DNA of 64,000 bases from Paenibacillus sp. LHD-117 (GCF_030929555.1 NZ_JAVFVT010000001.1:1-64000), one strand, 5' to 3'; shown: positions 43,166 to 52,289, numbered from the stretch's first letter. Notes: generated by a model not told the origin, from the sequence alone. Numbers and translations are program-made.

Positions 43166-45472
43166 ATGATGGAAAAATATAAGCAGACGGGCTTGCCAAT
43201 CGAAGAACGCGTCGCTGACTTGATGACGAGGATGACGCTCAGGGAAAAGGTCGGACAATTGAATCAACGCATGTACGGTTGGGATGCGTACGAGAAACAG
43301 GACAGCGGAGCCTATGCGTTAACGGATGCGTTCAAGGAAGAGGTGGCCGCGTTCGGCGGAATGGGCGCGTTGTACGGCTTGTTCCGCAGCGATCCGTGGT
43401 CGGGCGTCGATTATGCGAACGGCATCGTCGCGCAGGACAGCGCCGCCGTGGCCAATGAGATTCAACGTTACGTCAAGGAGAATACCCGACTGGGCATTCC
43501 CGTCCTATTAAGCGAAGAGTGCCCGCATGGCCATCAGGCGCTGGACGGGACGATGCTGCCGGTCAATCTAAACGTAGGCTCGACCTGGAACCCCGAATTG
43601 ATGGAACGGGCTTACAGCCAAACCGCGGCCGAGATTCGAAGCCGGGGCGCTCACCTCGGCTTGATCTCCGTGCTAGACATCATGCAGGATCCCAGATGGG
43701 GGCGCTCGGAGGAATGTTTCGGCGAGGATCCTTATCTAGCGGCGGCGTTCACCCAAGCGGCCGTTCGAGGCATGCAAGGAGATCGCGAGCTTGCCGAAGA
43801 GGATAAAGTCGCCGTCGTTCTCAAACATCTGAGCGCGCAAGGAGCCGGAATCGGCGGCAAAAACGCGGCTCCCGCGAGCATCGGCGAGAGGGAGCTGCGA
43901 GAAATTCATCTCCCCGCCGCCATGGCAGGAGCCAAGGCGGGGGCGGCCGGATTTATGGCCGCCTATAATGAGATTGACGGCATACCCTGCCATGCCAACA
44001 GCAAGCTGCTGACGCATATTTTGCGGGACGAATGGGGCTTCGAGGGCATCGTGATGGCAGATGGCCAAGCGATCGACCGGTTGCTTGCGCTGACAGGAGG
44101 ACATGAGGCGGCCGCCGCTCTAGCTTTGACTTCGGGCGTGGACTTAAGCTTGTGGGACAAGTCGTTCACCACGCTGGAGGCTGCCGTGCTGTCCGGACTC
44201 GTCGCCGAGTCGTTTATCGACCGGGCGGTCGCCCGCGTGCTTCGTCTGAAGTTCGAGATCGGCTTGTTTGACCGTCCGTATACGAACGAAGCTAAGGCTG
44301 CATCCGTCGTCGGCAGTCCGGCTATGCGGAGTCTCAATTTGTCCATCGCGCGTGAATCGGTCGTTTTGCTCAAAAATGACAACGCGGCGCTGCCCTTGAA
44401 AGGGAAGGGCAAGCGCATTGCGGTTATCGGTCCCAACGCGGATCGAATCTACAATCAGCTTGGAGACTATACAAGCGTTCAGCGACCGAAGACGGGCTCG
44501 ACCGTGCTGGAAGGGATTCGGATGGCGGCGCCCGCAGGCACCGATATCGTATATGCGCATGGCTGCGGCATTCGATCTTCGTCAATCGAGGGAATTGCCG
44601 AGGCCGTTGCCGTCGCGCAGGATGCGGATGTCGCCGTGTTGGTTCTGGGCGGCAGCAGTACGAGACAATTCGGCGATCTGTTCGATGGCAACGGCGAAGC
44701 CGTCATCGGGCAAGAGCGACCGGCAGAGATGGACTGCGGGGAAGGGGTAGACCTGGCGGATTTGAGGCTGGGAGAAGCGCAAATCCGGCTGGCGGAGGCC
44801 GTGGCGGCTACCGGCACTCCGATTGTCATCGTTTTGGTACAAGGCCGGCCTCATGCTATAGGAGAGGTGAACGAGCTGGCGGATGCCGTCTTGTGCGCCT
44901 GGTATCCTGGCAAGGAAGGCGGGCAAGCCATCGGGGAAATTTTGTTCGGACAGGTCAACCCGAGCGGCAAGCTCTCCGTCTCCCTGCCGCGTTCGTCGGC
45001 GCAGCTGCCGGTTTATTACAACCAAAAGGATCCTGGCCGTCCGCGCATGTATGTCGATATGACCGCAGCGCCCCTGTATTCGTTCGGGCACGGGCTGAGC
45101 TATACGAAGTTTGAATATCGTGACTTAAGCTTATCCGCCACGCGGATTGCAGCCGGCAAACTCACGAACGGCGAGCGGATCGAGGTTACCGTGAAGGTGA
45201 AAAATGCTGGCGTTGTCGACGGCTTGGAAACGGTGCAGCTATACATCAAAGCTAGAGAATCCGTTATCACAAGGCGTATTGCGGAGCTGAAAGGTTTTGT
45301 TAAGATAGCTCTGCAGCCAGGGGAAGAACGTGAGGTTCGGCTTCAATTAGGCGCCGATGAGCTGGGAATTTGGGACAGCTCCATGACCTTTGCGGTACAG
45401 CCTTGCAAGGTGGAGATTCAGGTTGGCGGCGGTTTGCGAGATGTTCTCAAAGCGGAACTGACGATTCTATAA
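43166..45472 (+). CDS. Cytoplasmic GH3 beta-glucosidase-type enzyme
   Basis: 768 residues without signal peptide. Domain order is GH3 N-terminal barrel (about 1-340), alpha/beta sandwich (about 390-600) and fibronectin-III-like tail (about 660-768, GLETVQLYIKARES). The nucleophile is Asp about 299 in GIVMADGQAI; substrate-binding motifs are VLLSEECPHGHQAL, DPRWGRSEECFGEDPYL and VAVVLKHLSAQG. GH3 members remove terminal beta-glucose or other beta-linked residues. Its place after an importer and YesMN pair implies breakdown of imported beta-glucosides. Start ATG 43166 is 4 nt after the regulator. Confidence 0.92.
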   Translation: MMEKYKQTGLPIEERVADLMTRMTLREKVGQLNQRMYGWDAYEKQDSGAYALTDAFKEEVAAFGGMGALYGLFRSDPWSGVDYANGIVAQDSAAVANEIQRYVKENTRLGIPVLLSEECPHGHQALDGTMLPVNLNVGSTWNPELMERAYSQTAAEIRSRGAHLGLISVLDIMQDPRWGRSEECFGEDPYLAAAFTQAAVRGMQGDRELAEEDKVAVVLKHLSAQGAGIGGKNAAPASIGERELREIHLPAAMAGAKAGAAGFMAAYNEIDGIPCHANSKLLTHILRDEWGFEGIVMADGQAIDRLLALTGGHEAAAALALTSGVDLSLWDKSFTTLEAAVLSGLVAESFIDRAVARVLRLKFEIGLFDRPYTNEAKAASVVGSPAMRSLNLSIARESVVLLKNDNAALPLKGKGKRIAVIGPNADRIYNQLGDYTSVQRPKTGSTVLEGIRMAAPAGTDIVYAHGCGIRSSSIEGIAEAVAVAQDADVAVLVLGGSSTRQFGDLFDGNGEAVIGQERPAEMDCGEGVDLADLRLGEAQIRLAEAVAATGTPIVIVLVQGRPHAIGEVNELADAVLCAWYPGKEGGQAIGEILFGQVNPSGKLSVSLPRSSAQLPVYYNQKDPGRPRMYVDMTAAPLYSFGHGLSYTKFEYRDLSLSATRIAAGKLTNGERIEVTVKVKNAGVVDGLETVQLYIKARESVITRRIAELKGFVKIALQPGEEREVRLQLGADELGIWDSSMTFAVQPCKVEIQVGGGLRDVLKAELTIL

Positions 45473-45498
45473 GGAAAAGAAACATTCCAGGCAGGCAG

Positions 45499-45540
45499 CC
45501 GGCACGGACGACGAGAGTCGCGTCGTAGCCGGCCTGTTCT
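45499..45540 (+). terminator. Terminator-like hairpin after GH3
   Basis: A CAGGCAGCCGGC arm pairs with GCCGGCCTG (about 45531-45539) and encloses an ACGACG/CGTCGT stem, followed by TTCTATTTT. It probably ends the 35-45 kb locus before sigK. Confidence 0.5.
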
Positions 45541-45588
45541 ATTTTCGACAGCAATCCTCCCGTACAGGCACACATAGGCCCCTGCCCA

Positions 45589-45596
45589 CATACAAT
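45589..45596 (+). promoter_or_regulatory. Candidate sigma-E/sigma-K type -10 box of sigK
   Basis: CATACAAT equals the -10 consensus of mother-cell sigma factor E. It lies about 87 nt before the proposed sigK start. The -35 side is not a clear match. In Bacillus subtilis sigK is first transcribed by sigma-E, so the location is sensible. Confidence 0.4.
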
Positions 45597-45682
45597 GTAC
45601 AACTAACGTTCTTGCGCGCACGGGCGGAGGCTGCGGCCTGACGTCCTGCCAAATACAGCTTGGGGGTGTACGGAGGATGGGA

Positions 45683-46375
45683 TTGTTCTCGGCAATTGCG
45701 TTATTCATTAAACAGTTGACCCTTCTAGTCTCGTATGTAAAAAATAATGCGTTCCCTCAACCGTTGAAAGAGGAAGAGGAAGCCAAACATCTGGCGCTGA
45801 TGGCGGAAGGCAACGCGAATTCGCGTAATATCCTCATCGAGCATAACCTACGTCTGGTAGCCCATATCGTCAAAAAATTCGATAACACGGGGGAAGACCT
45901 TGAGGATTTAATCTCCATTGGAACGATTGGGCTCATAAAGGCCATCGAAAGCTTCCAAACGGGCAAAGGCACGAAACTGGCTACGTTCGCCGCTCGTTGT
46001 ATCGAGAACGAAATACTTATGCATCTTCGCAGCTTGAAGAAGACGCGCAAGGACGTATCCTTGCACGATCCGATCGGCACGGATAAAGAGGGGAACGAGA
46101 TCACCTTGATCGACATCCTCGGCACGGAGTCCGACGATGTGGCGGATAAAGTGCAGCTCAAGATCGAGAAGAGCAAGATTTACAAGAATTTGGACATATT
46201 GGACGACCGGGAGAAGGAAGTCGTCATCGGCCGCTTCGGGCTGGTGCATGGCGGGGATGAACGGACGCAGCGGGAGATCGCGAAGGAGCTGGGGATCTCG
46301 CGGAGTTATGTATCGCGGATTGAGAAGAGGGCACTTATGAAGCTTTATCATGAGTTTTATAAGGTGAAGAAATAG
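45683..46375 (+). CDS. sigK: Sporulation RNA polymerase sigma factor SigK (intact)
   Basis: About 230 residues, the mother-cell late sigma factor. The N-terminal hydrophobic pro-segment ([20 protein letters not shown]) is the type removed by SpoIVFB. Region 2 ([46 protein letters not shown]) and region 4 ([34 protein letters not shown]) are complete. GGAGG abuts ATG 45677 and sits 6 nt before TTG 45683, so TTG is the likelier start. The gene is continuous, not split by a skin-type element as in B. subtilis. Confidence 0.95.
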   Translation: MFSAIALFIKQLTLLVSYVKNNAFPQPLKEEEEAKHLALMAEGNANSRNILIEHNLRLVAHIVKKFDNTGEDLEDLISIGTIGLIKAIESFQTGKGTKLATFAARCIENEILMHLRSLKKTRKDVSLHDPIGTDKEGNEITLIDILGTESDDVADKVQLKIEKSKIYKNLDILDDREKEVVIGRFGLVHGGDERTQREIAKELGISRSYVSRIEKRALMKLYHEFYKVKK

Positions 46376-46417
46376 CATTTAAAACTAATATATTTGAATT
46401 AGCACTTTTAAGCGGAT

Positions 46418-46451
46418 CCCTACCACATACAGGTTAGCTATTGTGGTAGGG
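46418..46451 (+). terminator. Terminator of sigK
   Basis: CCCTACCACA/TGTGGTAGGG 10-bp stem followed by GTTCATTGTTTC. It also lies between sigK and the convergent minus-strand binding-protein gene. Confidence 0.65.
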
Positions 46452-46505
46452 GTTCATTGTTTCTGCTAACTGATGCATATAATGGGAATTAATATAATAT
46501 TTTAT

Positions 46506-47480
46506 CTATTGCTCCAGAACAATAATAGACTCTCCCGTGTCCATGAATTCATTGACGGACTCTCCATTTTTGGCGGAGAGAAGAGTACTAATAATTTTGC
46601 TTCCCCAAGTAGACTCATTTTGAGAAACAGCCAGTGTGATTTGTCCGTTATTAATCGCTTCCTCTATAGATGGCATCATTCCGAAAGTTAGTGCATAACG
46701 GGTTAACCCCATAGCTTTGTAAGCTAATATCGAACTGAAACCAGAGATGAAGTCGAGACCGACGAAAGCGTCGAAATGCGGGTGATCATCGATCATTCGC
46801 TCCAAATCGGACAGAGCACGTTCGGAGCTCCCTTCATGGTGCCGCACTTCCAGAATTTGAATTTCCGTATGCTCTCGAATATAATCAATAAACCCATTAA
46901 GCCGCTCTTGATGACTTTGCGTATTGGAAACACCTGATTCGACTAATACCATCCCTCCAGTACTTAATAGTTTGGAGAGGGATTCTCCAATAAGTGCGCC
47001 CGCTCGCTTATTGTCGCCTCCAATGAACGCTAAGCGCTTACTGGAAGGAGCATCCGATTCAAAGCAAACGACCGGAATACCCGCATCAACCGCTTGGTTG
47101 ATGTAAGGAGTCAAGGCTATGCTATCGATTGGTGATATCGCAATTCCATCTGGCTTCAGGCGAATCATGCTCTCAAGCATTCGGATCTGTTGTTCGACGT
47201 TTGCCTCGTCAGGTGCACGTACGATTAATGTGCCTCCGACTGCTGCAGCCTCTTGTTTTGCTTGATCGGTAATTCTTTCATAGTAGGAATGAGCCAGTGG
47301 ATAAATGATCCCGAATGTAAATTCAGATTCCGATAGAGTTGTAAGATCTTTATTCACCTCGCTTACACCATTAGTTAGCGTTTTCGAGGAATTCGAGCAA
47401 GCAGCTAAGCCGATGATTATGACCAGTCCCAATATGCATAATCTTCGAAAAACGATTGAATGGGCAGGTCTTTTAAGCAC
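46506..47480 (-). CDS. Sugar-binding lipoprotein of a sensing triad (Peripla_BP type)
   Basis: 324 residues. Lipoprotein signal with lipobox GLAAC (Cys about 28), then a type I periplasmic-binding fold (FGIIYPLAHSYYERI, DGIAISPIDSIALTPYI, FESDAPSSKRLAFIGGDN, DAFVGLDFISGFS). The start is GTG 47480, set by AAGGAGG 8 nt upstream inside the end of the regulator gene (8-nt overlap). It has no importer of its own and is translated with YesN and YesM, so it most likely presents a sugar to the kinase, like AraP in the AraPST system of Geobacillus. The ligand is unknown. Confidence 0.82.
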   Translation of the reverse strand: MLKRPAHSIVFRRLCILGLVIIIGLAACSNSSKTLTNGVSEVNKDLTTLSESEFTFGIIYPLAHSYYERITDQAKQEAAAVGGTLIVRAPDEANVEQQIRMLESMIRLKPDGIAISPIDSIALTPYINQAVDAGIPVVCFESDAPSSKRLAFIGGDNKRAGALIGESLSKLLSTGGMVLVESGVSNTQSHQERLNGFIDYIREHTEIQILEVRHHEGSSERALSDLERMIDDHPHFDAFVGLDFISGFSSILAYKAMGLTRYALTFGMMPSIEEAINNGQITLAVSQNESTWGSKIISTLLSAKNGESVNEFMDTGESIIVLEQ

Positions 47481-49098
47481 CTCGCATACCTCCTTGACCC
47501 CATTCAAAGTCTTCAAGCTGTCCATGCTTACGAAAATCACGGATGGTCATGCCTGTAACCCGTTTGAATAAATTCGAAAAATAGTGCGGGTCACTGTATC
47601 CGATCTCATTTGCTATTTCGTAGGATTTTGCATTCGTTGACTGCATAAGTTCTATTGCTTTACGAATTCGAGTCATCATAAGAAACTCAGTAAACGTTTG
47701 GCCGGTCTCTTGACTGAATACTTTGCTAAGATGGCTTGCGCTCACATTGACTTGGTCTGCAGCATCCTGCAGAGAAAGTCCTTCTTGGCCAAAATGGTTT
47801 TGAACGTAAGACTTTACTTGAGCAATCAAATCTCCATATTTGCTTGCAGAGTCTAATCGCCATTTCCAAAACTGATTGGCTAATTGGATTAAGTAGTCGC
47901 ATGCTTCGTCGAATGATTTTACCAAGCGGATTATTTCTTTCATTTTTTCGATATGTTTAACCTCGGTTGGGACGGTACGGTATAGCTTTATAGCTTTACG
48001 TATGACTTCGAAAGTTAAATCGCTGAGCGTGTAAAAACCAAATAGAGACGTACTCCATTCCACATCGGCGAGTCCTAGCGCTAACTGTCTTATTTGTTTC
48101 TCAGCTTGACGTGGAGAACCGGTTGATAAGTACTCAATAAAAGCGTCGCGATCTAGATAGGTGTTGACATCAAACGAGCTGGAAAGCTCAAAAAGAGTGC
48201 GCCGATGCTGTTCGGTGAGTCGACGCCAGTACTTATCTTCTTCAGCCTCAAGAAATGAATCATGAACGCCTTGCAATCGGTCTTGAATGCTGCCTATACC
48301 AATTGAAAAATGGGAACTGTGACTAGATTCATTCATTTTCACCTTTTCCGTTAGCAGATCAAGAAGATTTCGTAATGTTTCATGTTGTTCTGATTTGAGT
48401 ACCCAAACCGTTTCCGTACGGCTGCGCTTGCTTGTCAGGAAATCGACGTTTTCGGATATCAAATTAGTTACTTCGGCTGCGAAATCACTAACTTGGGTAT
48501 GAGCGGAATGATCAGAATCAATGTGTACACGGATATCGGTTACGATCACCGCATAATGACGTGCAAGTAGAGGAACTCCAAGCATAGAGGCCATCTCGAC
48601 AGCCTCGGCAGATGCAATGATACCTCCGCAAAGCTTTGAAACGAGCTGATCTCGGGATTCCTCCTCCATGTCGCTTAAGCTTTGCGCAAGTTGATCGATT
48701 TTCCTCTTTTGTTCGTATTCGCGATCGATTTTGGTAGATACTTCTCGCATCAGTTTAATAATGTCAGTGGAGTCTAGCGGTTTGAGACAATAGTCTTCAA
48801 TTCCAATACGGAGTGCTTGACGTGCATAATCAAATTCATCATGTCCGCTAAGCAGGACGATTTTTATATCCGGGAAGCGCTTTCGAACGATTGTGCTAAG
48901 CTCTAGTCCGTTCATGAAAGGCATCTTAATATCCGTAATCAAGATATCAGGGCGATGCTCTTCGATCATGGGAAGCGCAAGTTCACCGTCCGGGGCATCG
49001 CCACAATAAAAAAATCCTTCTTTTTCCCAATCAATGCAGCTGCGAATATTTTCTCGAATGACAATCTCATCATCGACAAAAAATATTTTTTTGGACAT
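47473..49098 (-). CDS. YesN-type response regulator with AraC output (sensing triad)
   Basis: 541 residues. Receiver with VDDE and Asp about 55 (LITDIKMPFMNG), CLKPLDSTD for the conserved Lys, a middle region of unknown fold, and a C-terminal AraC domain (LQDAADQVNVSASHLSKVFS, IANEIGYSDPHYFSNLFK). TGGAGG precedes ATG 49098. It probably binds the 13-nt direct repeats at 51025-51078 to activate the divergent importer. Overlaps the lipoprotein gene and is 1 nt from the kinase stop. Confidence 0.9.
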   Translation of the reverse strand: MSKKIFFVDDEIVIRENIRSCIDWEKEGFFYCGDAPDGELALPMIEEHRPDILITDIKMPFMNGLELSTIVRKRFPDIKIVLLSGHDEFDYARQALRIGIEDYCLKPLDSTDIIKLMREVSTKIDREYEQKRKIDQLAQSLSDMEEESRDQLVSKLCGGIIASAEAVEMASMLGVPLLARHYAVIVTDIRVHIDSDHSAHTQVSDFAAEVTNLISENVDFLTSKRSRTETVWVLKSEQHETLRNLLDLLTEKVKMNESSHSSHFSIGIGSIQDRLQGVHDSFLEAEEDKYWRRLTEQHRRTLFELSSSFDVNTYLDRDAFIEYLSTGSPRQAEKQIRQLALGLADVEWSTSLFGFYTLSDLTFEVIRKAIKLYRTVPTEVKHIEKMKEIIRLVKSFDEACDYLIQLANQFWKWRLDSASKYGDLIAQVKSYVQNHFGQEGLSLQDAADQVNVSASHLSKVFSQETGQTFTEFLMMTRIRKAIELMQSTNAKSYEIANEIGYSDPHYFSNLFKRVTGMTIRDFRKHGQLEDFEWGQGGMRGA

Positions 49099-49099
49099 C

Positions 49100-50917
49100 T
49101 TAAATTCCTCCAGGGAGTATAGGGATTCGAACGGTTACGGAAGTTCCGATTCCTTCTTGACTCTGAATGACGAGGCCGAATTGTGAACCGTAAAATAATC
49201 GAATTCTCTGATTGACATTCCTCAAGCCAAAGCCGCCTTCGGTACTGATCGTTTCCATCGTTCTGCTAGGTGCGGCCTCCTCACTGGCCTCGCCAATACG
49301 ACCCATTAATAAGTCGACCTCTTCTGAGTTCATTCCTCTTCCATTGTCATGTACAGAGATGGCCAGAGTTTGCCCTGAATCATCAAGAGTGCCAATAATC
49401 TTTATGAGACCTTTTCCCCGTTTGTTCTTGATTCCATGGTAAAGCGCGTTCTCCACAATGGGCTGAAGAGTCATCTTCAAAATCGGATGCCGACTTACTT
49501 CGGGCTGAATATCGATTTCGAAATCTAAAATATCGCGATATCTAACTTGCTGAATGACAAGGTAGTTGTGAATGTGCTCAATTTCTTCCGTTACCGATAT
49601 CCAATCTTTCCCTTTGCTTAAGCTTATACGGAAAAATCGTGAAAGAGCCTTGACTAGGTCAATAACTTGGTGATTTTTACCTGCTTCAGCCATCCAAATA
49701 ATAGTATCAAGAGTGTTATATAAGAAATGCGGATTAATTTGAGCTTGTAAAGTTCGAAGCTCCGATTTCCGAATCTCTTTTTGTTCGTGAATACTAAGTT
49801 CCATAAGTTCTTTAATCTGTTCGATCATTGTATTAAAGCTCATACCCAGGTCGGCGATTTCATCATTACCGGAAGGATTAACCTTTGCATCTAAATGGCC
49901 AAGCGCAGCCTTTCGCATTCTGTTTTTAAGAATCTTGAGCGGTTTGGTAAGACGTGAGGAGATAAAGAAATAGAGAACGATTACAAAAAGGATGCTCAGG
50001 CAGACACTGACAATAATGAGTTGCCTAATTTCATTTGCTTCGCCTACGATCTCCTGAAGCGGAGCCACGCCTACGATCTTCCATCCCGTCGATTCCGAAG
50101 TGGTGTATGTTACAAAGATGGGCTTGACCTCATGTGAAGTTACAAAACTATCTTTTGTTCCCGTGAATTTCGTGGCGATCAAGTCGTCAGGAAGCAACTG
50201 GGAGGATTCTTCTGATTGATAAATGGACTGGCCATTGCGGTCCGTTACGAAAAATCGACCAGTTTCTCCGATATGATAGGCATCGGAGAATTGTTTTACA
50301 AACTGGTCGCTCAGGTCAATGATCATAAATCCAATTACTTCATGGGTAATTTGCTGCTTAATCGTCGCAATAATTGAAATGACACCATCCTCGTACTGAT
50401 ATCCATCTAGTCTATCAAGCGTGGAAGCATCAGAAGAAGGAATAATTAGTACGTCGTCAGGATTTCGAATGAGATGCTGAAAATGAGGATTACGAAGCGG
50501 GTTCTGATTTTGCGTGAAAACTCCTTTCCGTTCGCTTATGCCTCTGCCATACAAATTGATCATGGATATATTGAGAACGTTATCATATGGATAGCTTTTT
50601 CGATACAGGTCAAAAGCTAGTAATATTTCTTTGGCATCCGTATACGAATCAGTCTGGCGGAACAAGAACTGAAGAACTGTTGGGTTCTTCTCGAGTTCGA
50701 GTAACCTGCTTGCATCCTGAATGAGGATATCGATGCTTCGGGCAAGTTGATCAGCAATATAAAGGGTAGAGGCCTTACTATGTTCAGAAACCGTGTGGAA
50801 CGATTTCTGATAGGAGATCAAACCGACGGCAATAAGAGGAATCGAAGTTAGAATGACAAACATTAATAGCATTTTTGCCTTTACACTCGATATGGTCGTG
50901 CGGAATTTTGTTTTCAT
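49100..50917 (-). CDS. YesM-type sensor histidine kinase (sensing triad)
   Basis: 605 residues from ATG 50917; the longer frame upstream lacks coding character and a ribosome site. Membrane helices at about 12-34 and 295-317, extracellular dCache-like sensor region between, HAMP, phospho-acceptor QINPHFLYNTLDTIIW (His about 397), then HATPase motifs IVENALYHGI, DNGRGMN and GFGLRNVNQRI, all intact. GAAGGGG lies 11 nt before the start, a rather long spacing. First gene of the minus-strand triad kinase-regulator-lipoprotein. Confidence 0.9.
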   Translation of the reverse strand: MKTKFRTTISSVKAKMLLMFVILTSIPLIAVGLISYQKSFHTVSEHSKASTLYIADQLARSIDILIQDASRLLELEKNPTVLQFLFRQTDSYTDAKEILLAFDLYRKSYPYDNVLNISMINLYGRGISERKGVFTQNQNPLRNPHFQHLIRNPDDVLIIPSSDASTLDRLDGYQYEDGVISIIATIKQQITHEVIGFMIIDLSDQFVKQFSDAYHIGETGRFFVTDRNGQSIYQSEESSQLLPDDLIATKFTGTKDSFVTSHEVKPIFVTYTTSESTGWKIVGVAPLQEIVGEANEIRQLIIVSVCLSILFVIVLYFFISSRLTKPLKILKNRMRKAALGHLDAKVNPSGNDEIADLGMSFNTMIEQIKELMELSIHEQKEIRKSELRTLQAQINPHFLYNTLDTIIWMAEAGKNHQVIDLVKALSRFFRISLSKGKDWISVTEEIEHIHNYLVIQQVRYRDILDFEIDIQPEVSRHPILKMTLQPIVENALYHGIKNKRGKGLIKIIGTLDDSGQTLAISVHDNGRGMNSEEVDLLMGRIGEASEEAAPSRTMETISTEGGFGLRNVNQRIRLFYGSQFGLVIQSQEGIGTSVTVRIPILPGGI

Positions 50918-50983
50918 GATTCGACAGACCCCTTCGCGCGCAGATATCCTATTACTAGTAGAATACATCATACACAAAACCCC

Positions 50984-50998
50984 TTGAAAACGCATCCA
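50984..50998 (+). promoter_or_regulatory. CcpA (cre) site between triad and importer
   Basis: TTGAAAACGCATCCA matches the cre consensus WTGNAANCGNWNNCW at all 15 positions. It lies 67 nt upstream of the kinase start in the divergent region, so carbon catabolite control of the sensing triad is likely. Confidence 0.55.
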
Positions 50999-51024
50999 TC
51001 GACAAAAATAATCTATAAAATCGA

Positions 51025-51078
51025 CATGAGAACAAATCTTTTTGCTTTTGGTCAAAAAAAGTTCCCATGAGAACAAAT
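51025..51078 (+). promoter_or_regulatory. 13-nt direct repeat, candidate YesN operator
   Basis: CATGAGAACAAAT occurs at 51025-51037 and 51066-51078, 41 nt apart (about four helical turns), both in the same orientation. The second copy ends 20 nt before a TATAAT box, overlapping the -35 position, as expected for an AraC-type activator. Confidence 0.65.
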
Positions 51079-51098
51079 AGAATGAACATGATACTCCG

Positions 51099-51104
51099 TA
51101 TAAT
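51099..51104 (+). promoter_or_regulatory. -10 box of the ytfQRT-yjfF importer
   Basis: Perfect TATAAT without a recognisable -35 hexamer 16-18 nt upstream; that position is covered by the second direct repeat. A second TATAAT at 51123-51128 is an alternative, overlapping a weaker cre-like sequence CTGAAAGCGTTTTAT. Confidence 0.5.
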
Positions 51105-51176
51105 TGCCTTCTGAAAGCGTTTTATAATGATGGCACAGCCGTTAACGCGGTGAAAACAAGGGGAGGCATGAAACAA

Positions 51177-52208
51177 ATGAAGAGATTTTCGAAGATTGGC
51201 GCTACGGCAGGACTCGTGGCAATGATGTTGTTCTCCGCTGCTTGTGGCAACAGCGGGAACACGGGAAACAACGGAGGAAACGTGCCAGCTAATGCTCCGA
51301 GCAACAGCGCAAGCGAGGCTCCGGCGGACGGTAAAGTCGTTCTTGGTTTCTCTCAGGTAGGCGCTGAGAGCGGTTGGCGTACGGCAAACAGCGACTCGAT
51401 TAAGGAGTCCGCAGCGGAAGCCGGTTTCGAATTGAAATTCTCCGATGCACAGCAAAAGCAAGAGAACCAAATAAAGGCACTCCGTTCTTTCATTCAGCAA
51501 AAGGTTGATGTCATCGCATTCTCGCCGGTTGTTGAATCCGGTTGGGATACGGTATTACAAGAAGCAAAGGACGCAGGTATTCCGGTTATTCTAACGGATC
51601 GCGCGGTCGACTCGAAAGACACATCGCTTTACAAAACGTTCATCGGTTCCGACTTCGTGGAAGAGGGTCGCCGCGCAGGCAATTGGCTGGTTGAGCAGTA
51701 CAAGGATGCTACAGAACCAGTGAAGATCGTGGAACTGCAAGGTACAACGGGTTCCGCGCCGGCTATCGACCGCAAAACAGGCTTCGAAGAAGTTATTAAA
51801 GATAATGCAAACTTGCAAATTGTTGCTTCGCAAACAGGCGACTTCACCCGGGCTAAAGGCAAAGAAGTTATGCAATCTTTCCTTCAAGCGCATCCGGATA
51901 TCGACGTTCTCTATGCGCACAACGACGATATGGGTCTAGGTGCCATCCAAGCGATAGAGGCAGCAGGACTTGTTCCGGGCAAAGACATTATTATTATTAC
52001 GGTTGACGCAGTAAAAGATGGAATGACAGCAGCAGCCGAAGGCAAAATCAACTTTATCGTTGAATGTAACCCTCTGCTAGGACCACAATTGATGCAAGCA
52101 GTAAACGACGTTTTGGCAGGGAAAGAAATTCCACAGCGTATCGTGACAGAAGAAGGAACGTTCACTTCCGAGGAAGCGAAAGCCGTATTAGCTGACCGGA
52201 AATATTAA
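51177..52208 (+). CDS. ytfQ: Galactofuranose/arabinofuranose-type binding lipoprotein (YtfQ-like)
   Basis: 343 residues. Lipobox FSAAC (Cys about 23), Gly/Asn tether, then a Peripla_BP_4 fold very close in motif to E. coli YtfQ: GFSQVGAESGWRTANS, QQKQENQIKALRSFI, SPVVESGWDTVLQEAK, VELQGTTGSAPAIDR, YAHNDDMGLGAIQAI. YtfQ binds galactofuranose. GGGGAGG lies 9 nt before ATG 51177, better than ATG 51168 or GTG 51150. First gene of the importer; hairpins at 52232-52289 separate it from the ATPase gene. Confidence 0.9.
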   Translation: MKRFSKIGATAGLVAMMLFSAACGNSGNTGNNGGNVPANAPSNSASEAPADGKVVLGFSQVGAESGWRTANSDSIKESAAEAGFELKFSDAQQKQENQIKALRSFIQQKVDVIAFSPVVESGWDTVLQEAKDAGIPVILTDRAVDSKDTSLYKTFIGSDFVEEGRRAGNWLVEQYKDATEPVKIVELQGTTGSAPAIDRKTGFEEVIKDNANLQIVASQTGDFTRAKGKEVMQSFLQAHPDIDVLYAHNDDMGLGAIQAIEAAGLVPGKDIIIITVDAVKDGMTAAAEGKINFIVECNPLLGPQLMQAVNDVLAGKEIPQRIVTEEGTFTSEEAKAVLADRKY

Positions 52209-52231
52209 GATTCGGTATAATCCCTGAGGTT

Positions 52232-52289
52232 GATCAAAAGCCTTTGATCGAGTCACTTTAGCCTGATATAAGCAGGGTTAGGGTGACTC
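52232..52289 (+). terminator. Two hairpins between binding protein and ATPase genes
   Basis: GATCAAA/TTTGATC (52232-52249), then GAGTCAC (52250-52256) pairing with GTGACTC (52283-52289) and followed by TTTC. They probably attenuate transcription so that the binding protein is made in excess. Confidence 0.55.
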
